From NCBI GenBank assembly GCA_031763025.1, contig JASSKH010000014.1, positions 9,104,563-9,168,562 on the forward strand: a stretch of 64,000 nucleotides of DNA, given 5' to 3'. This DNA is from Macrocystis pyrifera (Eukaryota > Sar > Phaeophyceae > Laminariales > Laminariaceae). Below are positions 41,621-53,700 of this stretch, piece by piece (the stretch's first letter is position 1; each line of letters starts with the position of its first letter). The notes beneath the pieces are model-generated. The model did no database searches. It was not told the origin of the DNA and worked only from the letters and a program-made list of their open reading frames with translations. A program made the position numbers and the translations under genes.

Positions 41621-41864
41621 TATTGTGTGCGAGAAGAAAACATTATGCATAAACACACACAGAACCTGGTAAATGGTATGATACCATGGCACCCGTCACC
41701 GAGTACGCCGCAGAGCGGCAGGACCTATGCAACTCGTGGTGGAGACGATAAGAGTTTTGAGACTTAAATCATTCAGGGTCTCGTGTGGATCGCGCGACAA
41801 CAAAAAAAAGTGAAAGGGGCGGGGCGGGGGGTGTTTTGTGGGCCTTGTGCGTCGGTAATCGACT

Positions 41865-41976
41865 CCTTTATCGTTATCGTTATCGACTTTTCGGGTTTTT
41901 CGGTACGGTAACGTTATCGAACTCGTCTCGGCCTTATCGTACCGAAACGTTTCTGGTTTCGATATCTAACTGTATT
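41865..41976 (-). repeat. Relative of the 5' part of the composite repeat
   Basis: Minus strand GTTAGATATCGAAACCAGAAACG…TACCGTACCGAAAAA resembles 8770-8880 and 38975-39075. It abuts the copia LTR. 41621-41864 holds nothing recognised. Confidence 0.4.
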
Positions 41977-42680
41977 TGCAGCTACTGTACATAAATCACA
42001 TCAATCAGACAATCAAAATGCATTAGACATTTGCGCGACTATGAGAAACTGCTATGTCTTACGACCTCCCCATTCGCGGCACACTGTCACGATTATAGTG
42101 TCAATCCCGTTCTACCACCATGGGTCTAAAATAATCCAACGCATAAGATATCTCGCCGTGGCACTATGATGAGTATTCATGTTATCAATTCAAACACAAA
42201 AGCTCCTACGTAAACCCATTAAACAGCTGCCTGCCTGCTTAGAAAACTCAAAATTCATCCGGAATCCAAAAACTCGAGTTCAGTGCAAATTTCCAACCAT
42301 ACTGTTCATGTGTACGTAAGCTTCAACAATCTCCCCAATACTCAACTGCAGTAACTACGGACCTCTATCCGCGACATTCAAATGGTAATCAGTTGAAAAG
42401 CTACTACGTACGCACAACCGCCTCCAGGCTATGTACACATCGCCCTTCGAATTCCAAAAACTAAATAGAATCCAAACTGTCGTGCTCCTCCAAGGAAGTG
42501 TACTCAATAAAATCCGAAATATCCTACTCCTTCAAGACAGTATACTCAACAAAATCCAAAGTATCTTACTCCTCCAAATCAGTACAACACCACCCTAATC
42601 TCTCGACGGCACTGTAGTGCTTACCAGAGCTTCGTGTGTCTTCCTTAAAAAGCAACCACTAAAGTAGGGCGAGACTTGCA
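41977..42680 (-). repeat. Copia 3' LTR (approximate ends)
   Basis: Lies directly downstream (minus strand) of a copia RNase H fragment and matches the solo copy at 3439-4156 over about 700 bp. An internal ~35-bp unit (CTCCTCCAAG…TACTCAA(T/C)AAAATCC) is repeated three times at about 42480-42590. Confidence 0.65.
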
Positions 42681-42717
42681 GCGCGGGAGCAAAAGAAGAG
42701 AAGGTGTTGCGTCTCAA

Positions 42718-43022
42718 TTAAAGTTGTAGTAGAGTACACGTAGCTGTGAGGTCAAGGGGCTTCTTATCGCTCTGAAAAATAATCCCGAAGGAACAAGTCC
42801 GTCTCACATGCCCTAAACTGCCAAGTGCTGCCCTCCGGTGCACTAATTTTGGTGCAGCGCAGTACCTTTCCACTGCTCTTACGGAATTGGAGATGTCTCG
42901 CCGAGTCTTGGCCGATAGCCACATAAGTGGGCCTACCAACTAGCGAAACGGCCAGTCTCCTGATGCTTCTTTCTTGTCGAATTCCGCGAGTTTCGTGCCA
43001 ACAGAAAGCGAAACACTCTTAC
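42718..43022 (-). pseudogene. Copia pol fragment (end of RT / start of RNase H)
   Basis: Minus-strand translation reads KSVSLSVGTKLAEFDKKEAS, GDWPFR, stop, LVGPLMWLSAKTRRDISNSV, RAVERYCAAPKLVHRRAALG. This follows the Ty1/copia pattern (…PYRxxVGSLMYLxxxTRPDIxxAVxxxSRYxxxPxxxHWxAxxRxLxYLxGT). One in-frame stop splits it, and only about 100 residues remain. It fixes the identity and strand of the adjoining LTR. Confidence 0.8.
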
Positions 43023-43031
43023 CACACTGCC

Positions 43032-43490
43032 TCATAGCAAGGTCGAGCGATGCACCACCCGCCGCACGAGTTGTCCGCGCACGCTAGCGGTCTCGACTGC
43101 CTCTAGGCAGTCCACCTCCCAGAAATAAGGATTCATCTGCCACTCAAACAACTTTACTTTTTGCTGTCTCTCCTCTCGCCGCTCAAACAACCGTACCAAA
43201 GCTGGTGGCCTGACGGGGCCACTAGTATGGTTGATGTGGAACGTGCCTGCCTGTCTGGTAGAAGTAACGTGGTGCGGGAGAGATGCTGTCGGGAACTGCA
43301 GGGGGTGGGCTTGGGGTGGGCTCTTGCTGCTCCTGGGCTCCTTGCCCGGAGCTTGCGCACCGTCCTTCTTGCCTGCTTCCTCCTCTGCGGTCGCGGTCGG
43401 ATGTTCCTTTGCCGCTGCGAGCTCTTTTTCTGCTCGTTCCTGCACGGTCTTCGTGACGAGGTAATCAATCTCAACCAAGTGCAATTCCAT
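43032..43490 (-). CDS. Hypothetical 152-codon ORF
   Basis: ATG frame with a charged, lysine/glutamate/alanine-rich N-terminal third (ERAEKELAAAKEHPTATAEE), a proline-rich middle (SSKSPPQAHPLQFPTASL) and a more ordered-looking C-terminal segment (KLFEWQMNPYFWEVDCLEAV). The composition is protein-like but matches no family I know. It lies directly upstream of the copia fragment on the same strand, so it may be retroelement coding sequence rather than a host gene. Confidence 0.3.
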   Translation of the reverse strand: MELHLVEIDYLVTKTVQERAEKELAAAKEHPTATAEEEAGKKDGAQAPGKEPRSSKSPPQAHPLQFPTASLPHHVTSTRQAGTFHINHTSGPVRPPALVRLFERREERQQKVKLFEWQMNPYFWEVDCLEAVETASVRGQLVRRVVHRSTLL

Positions 43491-43522
43491 GTAACCTCGC
43501 TACAGGGGACACACTTCAATCC

Positions 43523-45147
43523 AATCGAACTGTAACGAGAAACCAGACTTTCGTCCCTGAATTATCTCCCCAGTCTAGTGCGGTGGACCTCGCATGCAAA
43601 AGTTTTCAGTTCCGCATTCTGTACGCACGTACGTATACAGCAGTGCATTATACTGTTGTTCCAAACATTTCACGGAACTATTTGTCAGTTTTTTTGCGAC
43701 AGCAGTCTTCTCACGCCAGGGGAACGGGATAAAAGGCATCACTCATGAATCACAATCGAAGCAGCCCAGTACGAGCATAGTATAATACTAGATTACCCTC
43801 CTTCCTTGGTATGGCAAATGACAAGAGAAGAGGGGTTGTACTCAATATCATGCATGGCCGTTCCTCTACCATAGGCCCTCGCCTCTCTACAATTCCGGGA
43901 CGGAGCACGCCGCATTGTCGCCGATGACATACATACGCATACAACACTCCGTACAGTATAGCCCCGCCAACAAGAAACTCCAATTTGGAGTGAGCCTCAA
44001 ACTCTTATTTGTTGCTCAAGGTCGAGTATTTTTCTTACATCAGGTTTCTTATCCACCGCAGGTATTAAAACGTTTGTTTCTTATATTTATTTCTTATTTA
44101 CGCCTGATATTCGGAAAAGGTGACCCTTGCCTCGAATTCTCGATAGCAGTGAGTACTGGGAGTGGCACACGAAGCCTGCCACCTGCAACCACCAACAAAT
44201 AACCAGGTATAAATAAATTGGAAACGAAACACAACGTAGCCAATCTAGATACTCGCGCGTACTTCATTCGTGCAGGCCATCAACGAATTCGCACCGTCCC
44301 GTGTCTCTCCGCGTTGCCACTGAATTCAAAGTGTCCGTACTCGCATAAGGTATACCTGGTACTACAGTGGGTACTACATCATGATTCAGTCCTGAAAAAA
44401 CACAACAGACACATCAAGGCACAGTGTTCATACGGCGAATGTTGGGGGGTAACAGCCTTCCCCGACCTGCTCATGGCGCGTGGAGACGCATCCGCAACAC
44501 AGGGGCGTGTTGAAGCCGTGCGAAATTCGCCTCGGACGCGTTCTACGATAGAGGTTGCGCATTTCCGGTAAAATGTTTTCTCATTGACGGAGCTCCTTAA
44601 CCAGAACTCGTCTCAATGCCAACCCTCTTTTGAAAAAATACGTTTTTGTATGTACTCGAGCCATCGGATTATTCACCTGGATGCAATTCGATTTTTGCGA
44701 AAGTCATTTTTCGGGTGAGGAATGGAGCTCCTTAAGTGAGGAAGCTCAGAAAAGTTAGGGTGAACCACTATCTATCTTAGAACGCTTCCTCGGGCAGCAC
44801 CCATGCGCCTAGGGCGGCCTGCTCGTCTGTATCGTACAATACATAGTTTTTCTACGAGTATGTAATGCGTTGTCAGTTGCTGACAACGCGGCACTGCTGC
44901 TGCTGCTGCTGTTGTTTTTATTGTTGTTGTTGTTGTTGTTGTTGTTGTTCTCACGTCACCTCTCAAAACGAAGGAGTCCGTGCTCACACAAAGGTGCTGG
45001 AGCCCTCTTGATAGCGTGATCCGAAAAACCATAACAGAATGAATTCGGCTGCCTAAATATGCTCGAGACGAAGCAGGCGCACACAAGATGAAACCAAATG
45101 TGCAAACTGAATAAACATGGCTGCGGGTATATCCTCTTAACTACAGC
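43523..45147. other. Intergenic; CTG/TTG microsatellite at 44893-44948
   Basis: A (CTG)n then (TTG)n run at about 44893-44948 is the only clear element. Several ORFs of 60-115 codons on both strands lack recognisable features. Confidence 0.45.
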
Positions 45148-45633
45148 TTAGATTTCCCCCCGTTCACACAACCAACCAGCTCTTGGCTGCCGAATAAACA
45201 GCGGTTGCTGTCTGGAGGGCTGCCTGTACCGTACGAAACGCATGGTAGTCAGTCGTGAACCCAGAGAGGAACACGCCTGCCTGTTGTCTGGGGTGCTGTC
45301 AGTCACGCGGACATGCAGTGAAAAAGGAGCAATCGAACCTAAAACCATGACACAAATACTAACGATCACCATCTCTTCCCGGACTGCCTGACACAAAAGG
45401 TGCAGCACAGCTATGATACCACGTCCCTGATAATTGCGGGGGTCATTCCCCATACAACTCGCCGACACTCCAAAGACCAGTGACGCTAACAACAAGTACA
45501 TACTACTGCTTCGTGAAAAACAAAACCAGAAAGAAACGATAGCTGCTGCCCTCGTGATGGTGTCCGCGCCGGTCATGGATCTTCGTGTGCCGTCCTGCTG
45601 CCGTTCTTCATGGCCGCCCCATCGTTTTAGCCC
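45148..45633 (-). CDS. Hypothetical ORF with two hydrophobic segments
   Basis: Open frame entered from upstream; the first internal ATG is near 45633. It contains two probable membrane spans (AAAIVSFWFCF…MYLLLASLVFGV and IVSICVMVLGSIAPF) and ends in a basic tail. The opposite strand is also open over much of this region, which weakens the case. No family is recognised. It may be an exon, as no complete start context is evident. Confidence 0.25.
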   Translation of the reverse strand, partial: GLKRWGGHEERQQDGTRRSMTGADTITRAAAIVSFWFCFSRSSSMYLLLASLVFGVSASCMGNDPRNYQGRGIIAVLHLLCQAVREEMVIVSICVMVLGSIAPFSLHVRVTDSTPDNRQACSSLGSRLTTMRFVRYRQPSRQQPLFIRQPRAGWLCERGEI

Positions 45634-45779
45634 CATCGGCCCGCTCCTTGCACGTGCTCTCGTTGCCACTTCCTTTCAGTCGATTCCCCTTCTCCCCCGT
45701 CCTGAAAAACTAAGAGCTCCTCACTCTTGTGAGTCTGATCTGAAAAACAAAATTTCTCGCGCCGGGTGAGTTCAATCCG

Positions 45780-46639
45780 TATCTTCCCCGCTCGTCGACG
45801 CTCTTTCTTCCTCCTCCTTCGTCGTCGAATCTAGCTTCCTACCTACGCAATAGATTGTGCCGTAGTTTAGCCTGTCGTGGCGCCTGTCTCCGCGCACGGA
45901 AACCTCGATTGAGCATTGCTGCTCAGCTGCTGCTGCCTTGCCTAAAAAAAGACGCGCGATTCGTAGGTGTCCGTGCTTGACGCACCACGTACGACCCAAC
46001 TCTACTGCTGCCTGAGCCTCGCGGCCACACGCAGCAGCAAGAAGGTATCACTCCTTAAGGGTGAGTCCCGCCTTACCCCCGTCAGAAAGACCTACCCCAC
46101 TCGCTATAGGCCAGATAGGGCATGCCTCGCAGCATGCCTTGCCGCGGCAGCGAGGGGAACGGGGGTCTGTACTGTACTGTTGGTGTACTGCTGTAAGACA
46201 GGTGTGAGGGCCTGGCAAGAGTTTCTTATTGAACTCGGCGTAAAGGCAACACTACATGTTTCATATTCAAACCTGGTCAGTATGTTGCTTTTTTGTGTCT
46301 GGTCCTAAAACCCAGGTCTCTTTCTAATGACATTTTTCTTAGTTTCGACCCAAAACTTTTTTTTTATAAGGCTATTTCTTATTCGCGGGCCTATACCACT
46401 GCTGTACGGCAACTATCAATATTAATATTGTTAATAACAACTTCGCCCTATTTTATTTCCTGCAACGAAAACAACACTTTTTCTGTTAATTTTGGTGCGG
46501 TCGTGTATGTACGTATCAGTAATATAAGCTAAAAAACATCATTCCAGAAAGATTCAGCTGTCAATTATCATGCCATCAAAAATAATCTACAGGTAAGTCA
46601 CTCAAATGGAACCACCCATAACACACACCTGCCCTTTTA
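45780..46639. other. No supportable gene
   Basis: A plus-strand frame at about 45967-46308 is open but has no ATG-led start of note and no domain. The sequence turns AT-rich after 46300. Confidence 0.4.
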
Positions 46640-46760
46640 TCTCCCCCCCCCGCCCCGTTTCGTCTCTTTTTTGTCCCTTTTTTCCTCTTGTTTGTTTTTT
46701 TTTTCGTTTTTTTTTTTTTTTTCCTTTTTTCCCGTTTGCCTCTCTTTGTGTCTGTGTGAT
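46640..46760 (+). mobile_element. LINE 3' UTR fragment (T-rich)
   Basis: TTTTTTGTCCCTTTTTTCC…GCCTCTCTTTGTGTCTGTGTG resembles the minus-strand T-rich UTR at 21640-21740. Low-complexity content limits certainty. Confidence 0.35.
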
Positions 46761-47264
46761 ATGAGTAGAGCACTCATGGGCTATAGATATAGATAATACG
46801 TTGCAGTCTTATAGTCTAACGAATACGAGAATAATCCAAAGAATGGATTAACCCGGCGGCTATACCGTTAGTCGAGAGTAACGTTCTTTTAGGAATGTTC
46901 CCTAGGGTGGACAACCCGCTAGACGAGAGTAATATTCCTTAACGCAGATAGGACCACACGAAGTGAGAATTTCTTTTATTAGCAGAAGAACGACCGATAG
47001 CCATGGGAAAGTTCTGTAGGCATACATAAAATACGAGGAATTTAGGAGAGCTTGTGGCGTGGGGTGGGACGAGTATATATGGGCGTCGAGTCCCCCCCCC
47101 CCTACCTCTCACTTCTCTACCAGAGCACCTCCTCAGCTCTCGCCATCAATAAGATCTAAATCAGAAGAAGCGAAGCACTGCTTTCCAGCTGCCAGAACCA
47201 CCTGCGTCCCTTACCACTACCCTTACCACTACCCTATACTGGTCACCGCTTCACAGCGTCCCGG
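46761..47264. other. No recognisable gene
   Basis: GTTAGTCGAGAGTAACGTTC (46868) and CTAGACGAGAGTAATATTCC (46919) are diverged neighbours of one short repeat. A C run lies at 47092-47102, and TTACCACTACCC is duplicated at 47211-47233. Confidence 0.4.
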
Positions 47265-47680
47265 TCACCGCTTCGCATCTGTCTGTATCTCGCTTGTAGC
47301 ATTTTGCTATATGCTTTTTCTTTTGGCTTTGATTCGTCGTTTTTTCCCTTTCGTTTTTTTTTTTCGTCTATTAGTTTTTTTTTCGCTTCCCCGTGGTGTT
47401 TTTAGTAGCGGAGCAAGTATGTTTATTAGTTATTATCTCTACTATATACCCTCGCGTAGCTTGCGAGCTTGCAATCTGCGAAAATCTGCGCATTCTCCTT
47501 GTGTTTCATTTCTTCCTTTCTTGATTTCTTGCTTGAATTGAACTTTTTTGTGTCTATTTTTTTTTTTTTCCCTTTTTATTTTATATTTTTTATTTTTCGA
47601 TTTCGATTTCGATTTTTCGTCGTCGAGTTTCAATTTCGATTTCATTATGTCTACTTCTTCTGAGTAGTTATGCGGTATTC
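47265..47680 (+). mobile_element. LINE 3' UTR, plus-strand copy of an inverted pair
   Basis: Shares GGTGTTTTTAGTAGCGGAGCA, CTCGCGTAGCTTGCG, GCAATCTGCGAAAATCTGCG and CGATTTCGATTTCGATTTTTCG with the minus-strand copy ending at 48010. No coding part is present. The two copies face each other across about 330 bp. Confidence 0.7.
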
Positions 47681-48009
47681 TCGGTTTCTGTGGGGAAAGT
47701 AAATAGTACAAGTAGCAGAGTAGTATTGATAGTCAATAGTCGTGCAGCAGGTATGTACTGTTTGTTTTTGTTGCTGTTCTCCTGTTCACTCATCGCCGCA
47801 ATACAATGAATGCTGTCCGTGGTCGCAGGACAGGCTCCAATATGTCTGGAGTGGAAGAACACCTCAGGAAAAAGATTTTCTCAAACAAGCAAAGACCAAT
47901 ACACATGATAACTGAAGCACATCTATACCTCAGACAAAAATAAGCAGTGAGGTCCGCGCACGTACGTATTACGTACATGTGGTACGCTGTACAAGTCGCC
48001 ACAGAAAGA

Positions 48010-49190
48010 GAGGAGGCAGCATATTACCCAGAAGAAATAGACAGGATGAAAAAAAACAACTCGACGTCGAAAAATCGAAATCGAAATCGCAAAAATCTAA
48101 ACTCTAAAAGGGAAGAGAGCGAGCAAAAATAACAATAAGCAAGAAAGCGAGAAAGAAAGAAAGGGAACACACAAGAGCATGCTCCGATTTTCCCAGATTG
48201 CAAGGGCGCAAGCTACGCGAGCGAAGTAGAACAGAGATAAGAACCAAAAATAAACATACTTACGCCGCTACTAAGAACACCAGGGAAGCAAAAAAAGAAA
48301 CTAACAGACCAAAAACGAAAAAGAAGACGACGAAAAAGCAGATTGCACAAAGAAAAAAAGGAAGATACAGAGACCCAAAGAGGGGTAAACGGAACAAAAA
48401 AAAGAAAGAGAGCAAAAGGGATAAAAAAGGGCCAAAATGGCGGGGCTGATAGATAAGACGAAAGGCAGGCACTGGTGCATACATACAACGAAAGTTGTTC
48501 GGGTGGTACCATGCTGCTTAAGAAGGGAGCGCATCATGACGATGGTGGCCATACCCAGGCGTCAGTCTGTTGGGCAGACCGCCCCCTCCTCCCCCTCTCC
48601 CCCTGCCACCTCGTCCCCCTTTCGCCCCCCCCCTGCTTCCCTGCCATCCTGTGCACGTGCATTGGCGGTCAAGGTTGTAGTCGCGGTTGCAGCCATCCTG
48701 TGCCGTTCTCCCGATGCCTCCGTCTCATCTTTATGCCCTTTCCGCATGAAGACCTCCGCCCCTTCCTCGACCCGTCGGAACCATCTGCCGGCTTTCTGTG
48801 GTGCCTCGCGCCACCCTTCGACCTTGATGTCAAACTCCTTGAGGTCCTCCTCAAGGTACCCCATCCGGTCCCACTCTTGTCCTCCGGAGTAGCTCTTACC
48901 CCCGACCATCTCCCCAAAGATCACCCTCTTCGGCAGACGCTCCTCTTCCATGCGTGCCACAAAGCCCGTTAACAATAGCCTGCGCCTGCGTACCGTTCTC
49001 TCAAAGCTCTAGGGGTTTGTCCTGAGAAGAGCGCCGGCATAGGATAGAATGTGGTCTTCGCGCGATTGTTTGCTCCGGCCGAGACGTAGGAGGAGCATCT
49101 TATGGTGGACCTTCCGTCGCCTGCCGTAACCAGTCTTGCTCGGGCTCAAAGTAACGCATTCGTAGTCTATGGCTAAGATCTGGTCCGATC
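48010..49190 (-). pseudogene. 5'-truncated LINE: C-terminus and 3' UTR
   Basis: On the minus strand: HHKMLLLRLGRSKQSREDHI, LSYAGALLRTNP, stop, SFERTVRRRRLLLTGFVARM, EEERLPKRVIFGEMVGG, then a Gly/Glu-rich tail ending AVCPTD-stop at 48562. This is the same post-catalytic region as in the 20135 copy but clearly diverged, so a different subfamily. It has one in-frame stop. The UTR then runs through CCTGGGTATGGCCACC and a T-rich tract to about 48010. Confidence 0.75.
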
Positions 49191-50247
49191 TTGCTGACGG
49201 TTGGCGCTAAAACGCTGCATGCCAGAACACATTTTCTCAGAGGCGAGTCAAGGGCCACGACAACTCAAACCCAATTTCGATGCTTTCCATTTCGTTTCGG
49301 CGCGAATGAACAATTTGTCCGGCATTAGGCAAGATTTCTGCCACCTGACGTCGACAGCGCAACGCACGCTCGAGAACATACGCCTATCGGTCTACGAGTG
49401 GATTACCGCAAATTGTGTGTGGACAATTGGTCTACCCAATTTACCGACTCAATGGTTTCTGAATTGGCGGCGCGGCCCGCCACGAAAACATATGAACTTT
49501 TAGACTAAGGTTAGCGAGGGGGGCACAAAATATTCGATGTCGAGTTTGTGGCCTGATGACTCGTCAATGTATCTAGCATTTAGGTAACTTGCTAGAATCC
49601 ATTCAAGTGACTGCGGGTGAACCGGGAACGTCTGGTTCCCGCAGAGTATGCGGAGTATATAATATCCTGAATGGCACCAGCAGGTCCCCCTACCGCCGAT
49701 GCCATACATGTTGGTACTGTACAGGTTGATACTTGACATTCCGCCTGTTCCCGAAGAGGTCTAACCGCTGATAGTTGGAATCCATTCAACTTTACTACTC
49801 TCGGTAGGTTTTTTGTCTATATATCGATAGCCAGGACGAAGTGTGGCATCCTGCTCAGGATCTGTAGACCACTCGGCTTGCACTAAATACCCGATGACAA
49901 GTATCGTCGACTATACCTGGTAAGGCACAATAATAGTGGCGATGTTGTCCTTTATTCTACGTATAGGGAAAGCTTTCTCCTCCATAGTTCACCGCTATGC
50001 TTGTCCTAGGCATCTTCCTTGCAAGTGAACCCAACAGCATTCGGTTGGTTGTCGGTTTAGGGGCCGGACCTTAATAAATGCTACAGTATTTCGCACAGGA
50101 CAGTTTGGATACGATGCAAGCTCGAGACGCATTCACTCCGAAGTGTTTGTCTTGAGATGACTCTGTGAAGCGTCATACACGTAGACACCAGATATGTAGG
50201 AAGGCAATCCCTGACTCTCTGCTTTTCCGTGCGTCGTTTTGAACAGC
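49191..50247. other. Upstream region of the beta-helix gene
   Basis: An open plus-strand frame at 49201-49503 (100 codons) reads like protein (GIRQDFCHLTSTAQRTLENI) but has no recognised domain or clear splice link to what follows. The 250 bp before the gene's ATG at 50248 contain no clear TATA box by eye. Confidence 0.35.
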
Positions 50248-50713
50248 ATGGGGCTTGCCTTTGTCGTCGCCATGGCGGCCATACTGGTTTTGTTCTCGTC
50301 GTTCACGACAGTAGCAGGGGCAGCACCGTGTCCAGCTGGTGCTGTTTCCATGGACGTGGCCACGACTGCCGAGCTACAGGCCATGATAAACACGATCAAT
50401 TGCACTGGTGAAGGGATTTTCGACGTGACTTGGATCGGCAGCGTACCCCTCGTACAGACTATTGAAGTATGCGAAAAGAAGCAGCTGACTGTTACCGGGT
50501 CAGCTTCGACTCCCACCAACCTTCCGGGCGCTACCATCGACGCCGGGAGCACGACGGGAATATTTAGGGTCTACAACGGGTCCACGCTCAACCTCAACAA
50601 CTTGCTGCTCGAGGGAGGAATTTCAAGTAGTGGCGCGGCGATCGACGTACGGGTTTCCAGTTCTGTATATGTAGCGGATTGTGCCTTCACGAACAACAAC
50701 GCTACAACTGGAG
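50248..50713 (+). CDS. Exon 1: signal peptide and first beta-helix domain
   Basis: ATG at 50248; the in-frame TTG nine bases earlier is not a plausible start. Residues 1-25 are a hydrophobic leader ending at an Ala-rich cleavage region (TTVAGAAPCPAG). Then come TIEVCEKKQLTVTGS, ATIDAGSTTGIFRVYNGSTL and SSSVYVADCAFTNNNATTGG. It ends GGA G|GTGAG. Confidence 0.85.
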
Positions 50714-53700
50714 GTGAGACTGTGCATATAGAGGTATACAATTCACACACGCAGCAAACAATGATATCTATTATACTTAGGGTGTAGATAATAGTGTGTG
50801 CTACGATTCTGCGCGCATGCGCTTGGCATTTCAAGGCGAAGTCTGATGCAGCCTCGGAAAATACACTGACGGTTTTACGGCACTGAAACACGCTGGATTT
50901 CTCGTCCGTGGGTAAAGCATCTATTCCCAGGTATGCAGATATGTATGGTTATCGCATTTGCCACATTTATAAACTAAACGGCACGGGGAACAGTAACTTG
51001 CGGGCTTGAACAAACGAGCTGTGCGCATGAAAGCTGTCTCGAAGCTACCGTTCCGTGTTTTGGACTTCCGCTGCGTCGATCCATGTTGGAAATTCCAAAG
51101 CAATGGCGTGCTGTGCATTAACCCGTGTTGTGTGCAGCTGTCACACAGGATACCCGCATTTACCATAGATTTCGGACAGGCGCAGAGTCTACCGGCTTTT
51201 CACGGAAGAGTGCCGAGTAGTGATGGTGATGGTACGGTGATGTCAAAATCGCTACGCAAGATATGGTTTCTCGTAGCTATTTGACGATTTTCAACGAGAC
51301 ACCAGCACGGTATTGGTTGCTTGTTGGCGATCCGACGGCTTGGGGGGCATCTCCACGTGATATCAGGCGCTGTCACAACGTGCACGCTACGATACGGCAA
51401 TGAGTACAGCTTAGGACATACCCCAGTTCCCGTGTCCCCAATTCCTTACGAAGCCCTGAAGCGACAACAACTGTCCTCGTGTGGGGATTTTTTTCGTTTG
51501 TGTGTCAAGTCGAAGGCAGTCACTCCCAAAACAAAGAACTAAGTAAGAAGAAATAATTATTCTCGATCAAAATAGTTGCCAATCGCCCTTTCACTTGATT
51601 GTGTTACCCTGTTCCTGTATGGCGGTAGTACGTACCAGTACATACATATGCCGGCACTATGATCTGACAGTACGACATTGTTTTATCCATGCAAGATGTT
51701 CTTTTTTTTTACATTTTGGTGCGCCCTGAGGGCAATCGTATTACCAGGTGTATGTTTTAGGACGAAACCAGCATCCGTATACTTTTACACCTTTTGGGCC
51801 GTTCATAGGTACACTGCATATTGCACACGAGAAAAGCCTTTCAGGCCCTCCACATCGCCCGATCGTACCTGTTGTTGGCTGAGAGGTTTTAGGCGCACTT
51901 CCTTGCGTCTATTACAGTTGGGTTTCACCTATCATCGGTTTGAAGTGGTAGATACATGAATGGCTAAATTGAAGCCTTTTCTGTCAAAACTGGAATACGA
52001 CCACACGGCCGTCAGGACCAAGTGATGCTAACGAAATTACCAACAGCTTGCGCAAACTTACGGGAGGTTGTATTATTACACAGAGTACCGCACATTCAGT
52101 AAGAACTCAGTGAGAAACTGGACTGTTGGATACGATGAGCTTTATCACTCGGCAAAGAGGCTTTAGGTATGTACAGGTTGACCCATTTTCGTACAATTGA
52201 AGTCGAACATAGTTGAAGCCCAACTTGATTAGATATACCTGGAACCTTTCAACCGGCAATAGGTACGATCGGGCGCTGACCAATTTTCCCGAGTACAAAA
52301 CTTAGCTTATTATCTAGAACGGGCTCAAACAGCTGTTTATACACCTATTATAGGTTTTTGCCCTTACTTACTGTTTCTGAGGACTTTCAGAGAACACCCA
52401 AATGCGGCAACAACGATCGTTGGAATTCCATCTCAATATGCACCTACATGTAAGAACTCCTGTACATTAGTATTGACCGCTGACGCGCCTCGGCCCCGAC
52501 TTCCCGCGGCAGGCCATGGCCACGGCACGACCAGCCAGGCTTGCAACGACTGGCGGCAGGTTTTTCAGGGACAGCCTCGCTGGATTTATCTGCCTTCCTT
52601 TTCGATTGAAGAGACATGAGGAAAATCGAATACTTGGACACATATAGCTGTGAAAAACGAACACACACACCATTCAAAGGCCTATAGCAAGACAAAATTG
52701 GAGGGGTGTCAACAAAGCGTCTTTTAGGAACACACGCAGGAACAGGGTCTCCTCGAAGACTGCAGTTAGCGACGACTATATCCATCGAAGTATTGATGTT
52801 GGCATTGCATACCGTGTGCATGCACCTGGGCGACCAAGGTGAACCAAGCTGGACTACTGGTGATACTCGATAGGCGTGGGAATCACCAGCGAAAAATAAT
52901 GCCGATACGAAGACGTTGCGAACGAGACTACAGTAGAGCAATGCGTATGCGATACAAGCTTCAATGTAGTTGTGACAATCATTTACGCAACATTCACCAG
53001 TTTCGAGTATAATATGTTTTGTTTCTCCCGGCAATATTGTGGTGCCGGGCCTTGATCGTATGTGGAAAACGTGGACTACGGTCGTAACTTAAAATAGGTG
53101 GACCTTGTCTCTGCCTCGGTGATATGGCTTTAACTGTCATGTGGAGTCGCCGCGGGTCTCTTATTGCGCCGTTCGGTGATCTGTCTTCGTGCTTGATGAG
53201 TTTCGCTCCGCGCGTCCAAGTACAGAATATACACGCCGTGTGAAATCGTTTGGGAAGTATACACACCCGTACGAATACGTAGTTGATGCAAACCAAATTG
53301 TATCAAAGAATTACTCCGCGAAGCCCAGCATCCCTAACCGTCCGCGCCCGCCCTCGAGAATACTGTAACTGAACGCTGCTGTACGTGCAAGATTCACCAT
53401 GCTACTGCGGAGATCTTTAAAATGTACTACATGTACTATTGCCCCTCTTCACGTACTGCCAGGTGCTATATATGCCGATTCGTCCGAGGTATACATACAA
53501 GGCGACACCGTATTTGCGGACAACTCAGCTGAAGACAACGGGGGTGAGATATTACCTTACATTCATCAGACAAACTTGATGGTACGATACTGGAGTACCT
53601 ACAGTAGCGCTGCACAAAATACCCCAGAAATGAAGCGCGTGCAGCATTCTCCGGTTTTCCCGCGTGAAAACACGCATGGGGCGCCTCGTTTCCGATCAGC

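Noticed and set aside
52020-52052. Possible extra rung exon (…NSLRKLTGG before GTTG)
   Set aside because: Only about 17 codons, weak similarity and a non-consensus donor; at most a relic.
52444-53034. 196-codon minus-strand frame in the first intron of the beta-helix gene
   Set aside because: No ATG start, no recognised domain and no splice partners; its cysteine-rich translation is unremarkable.
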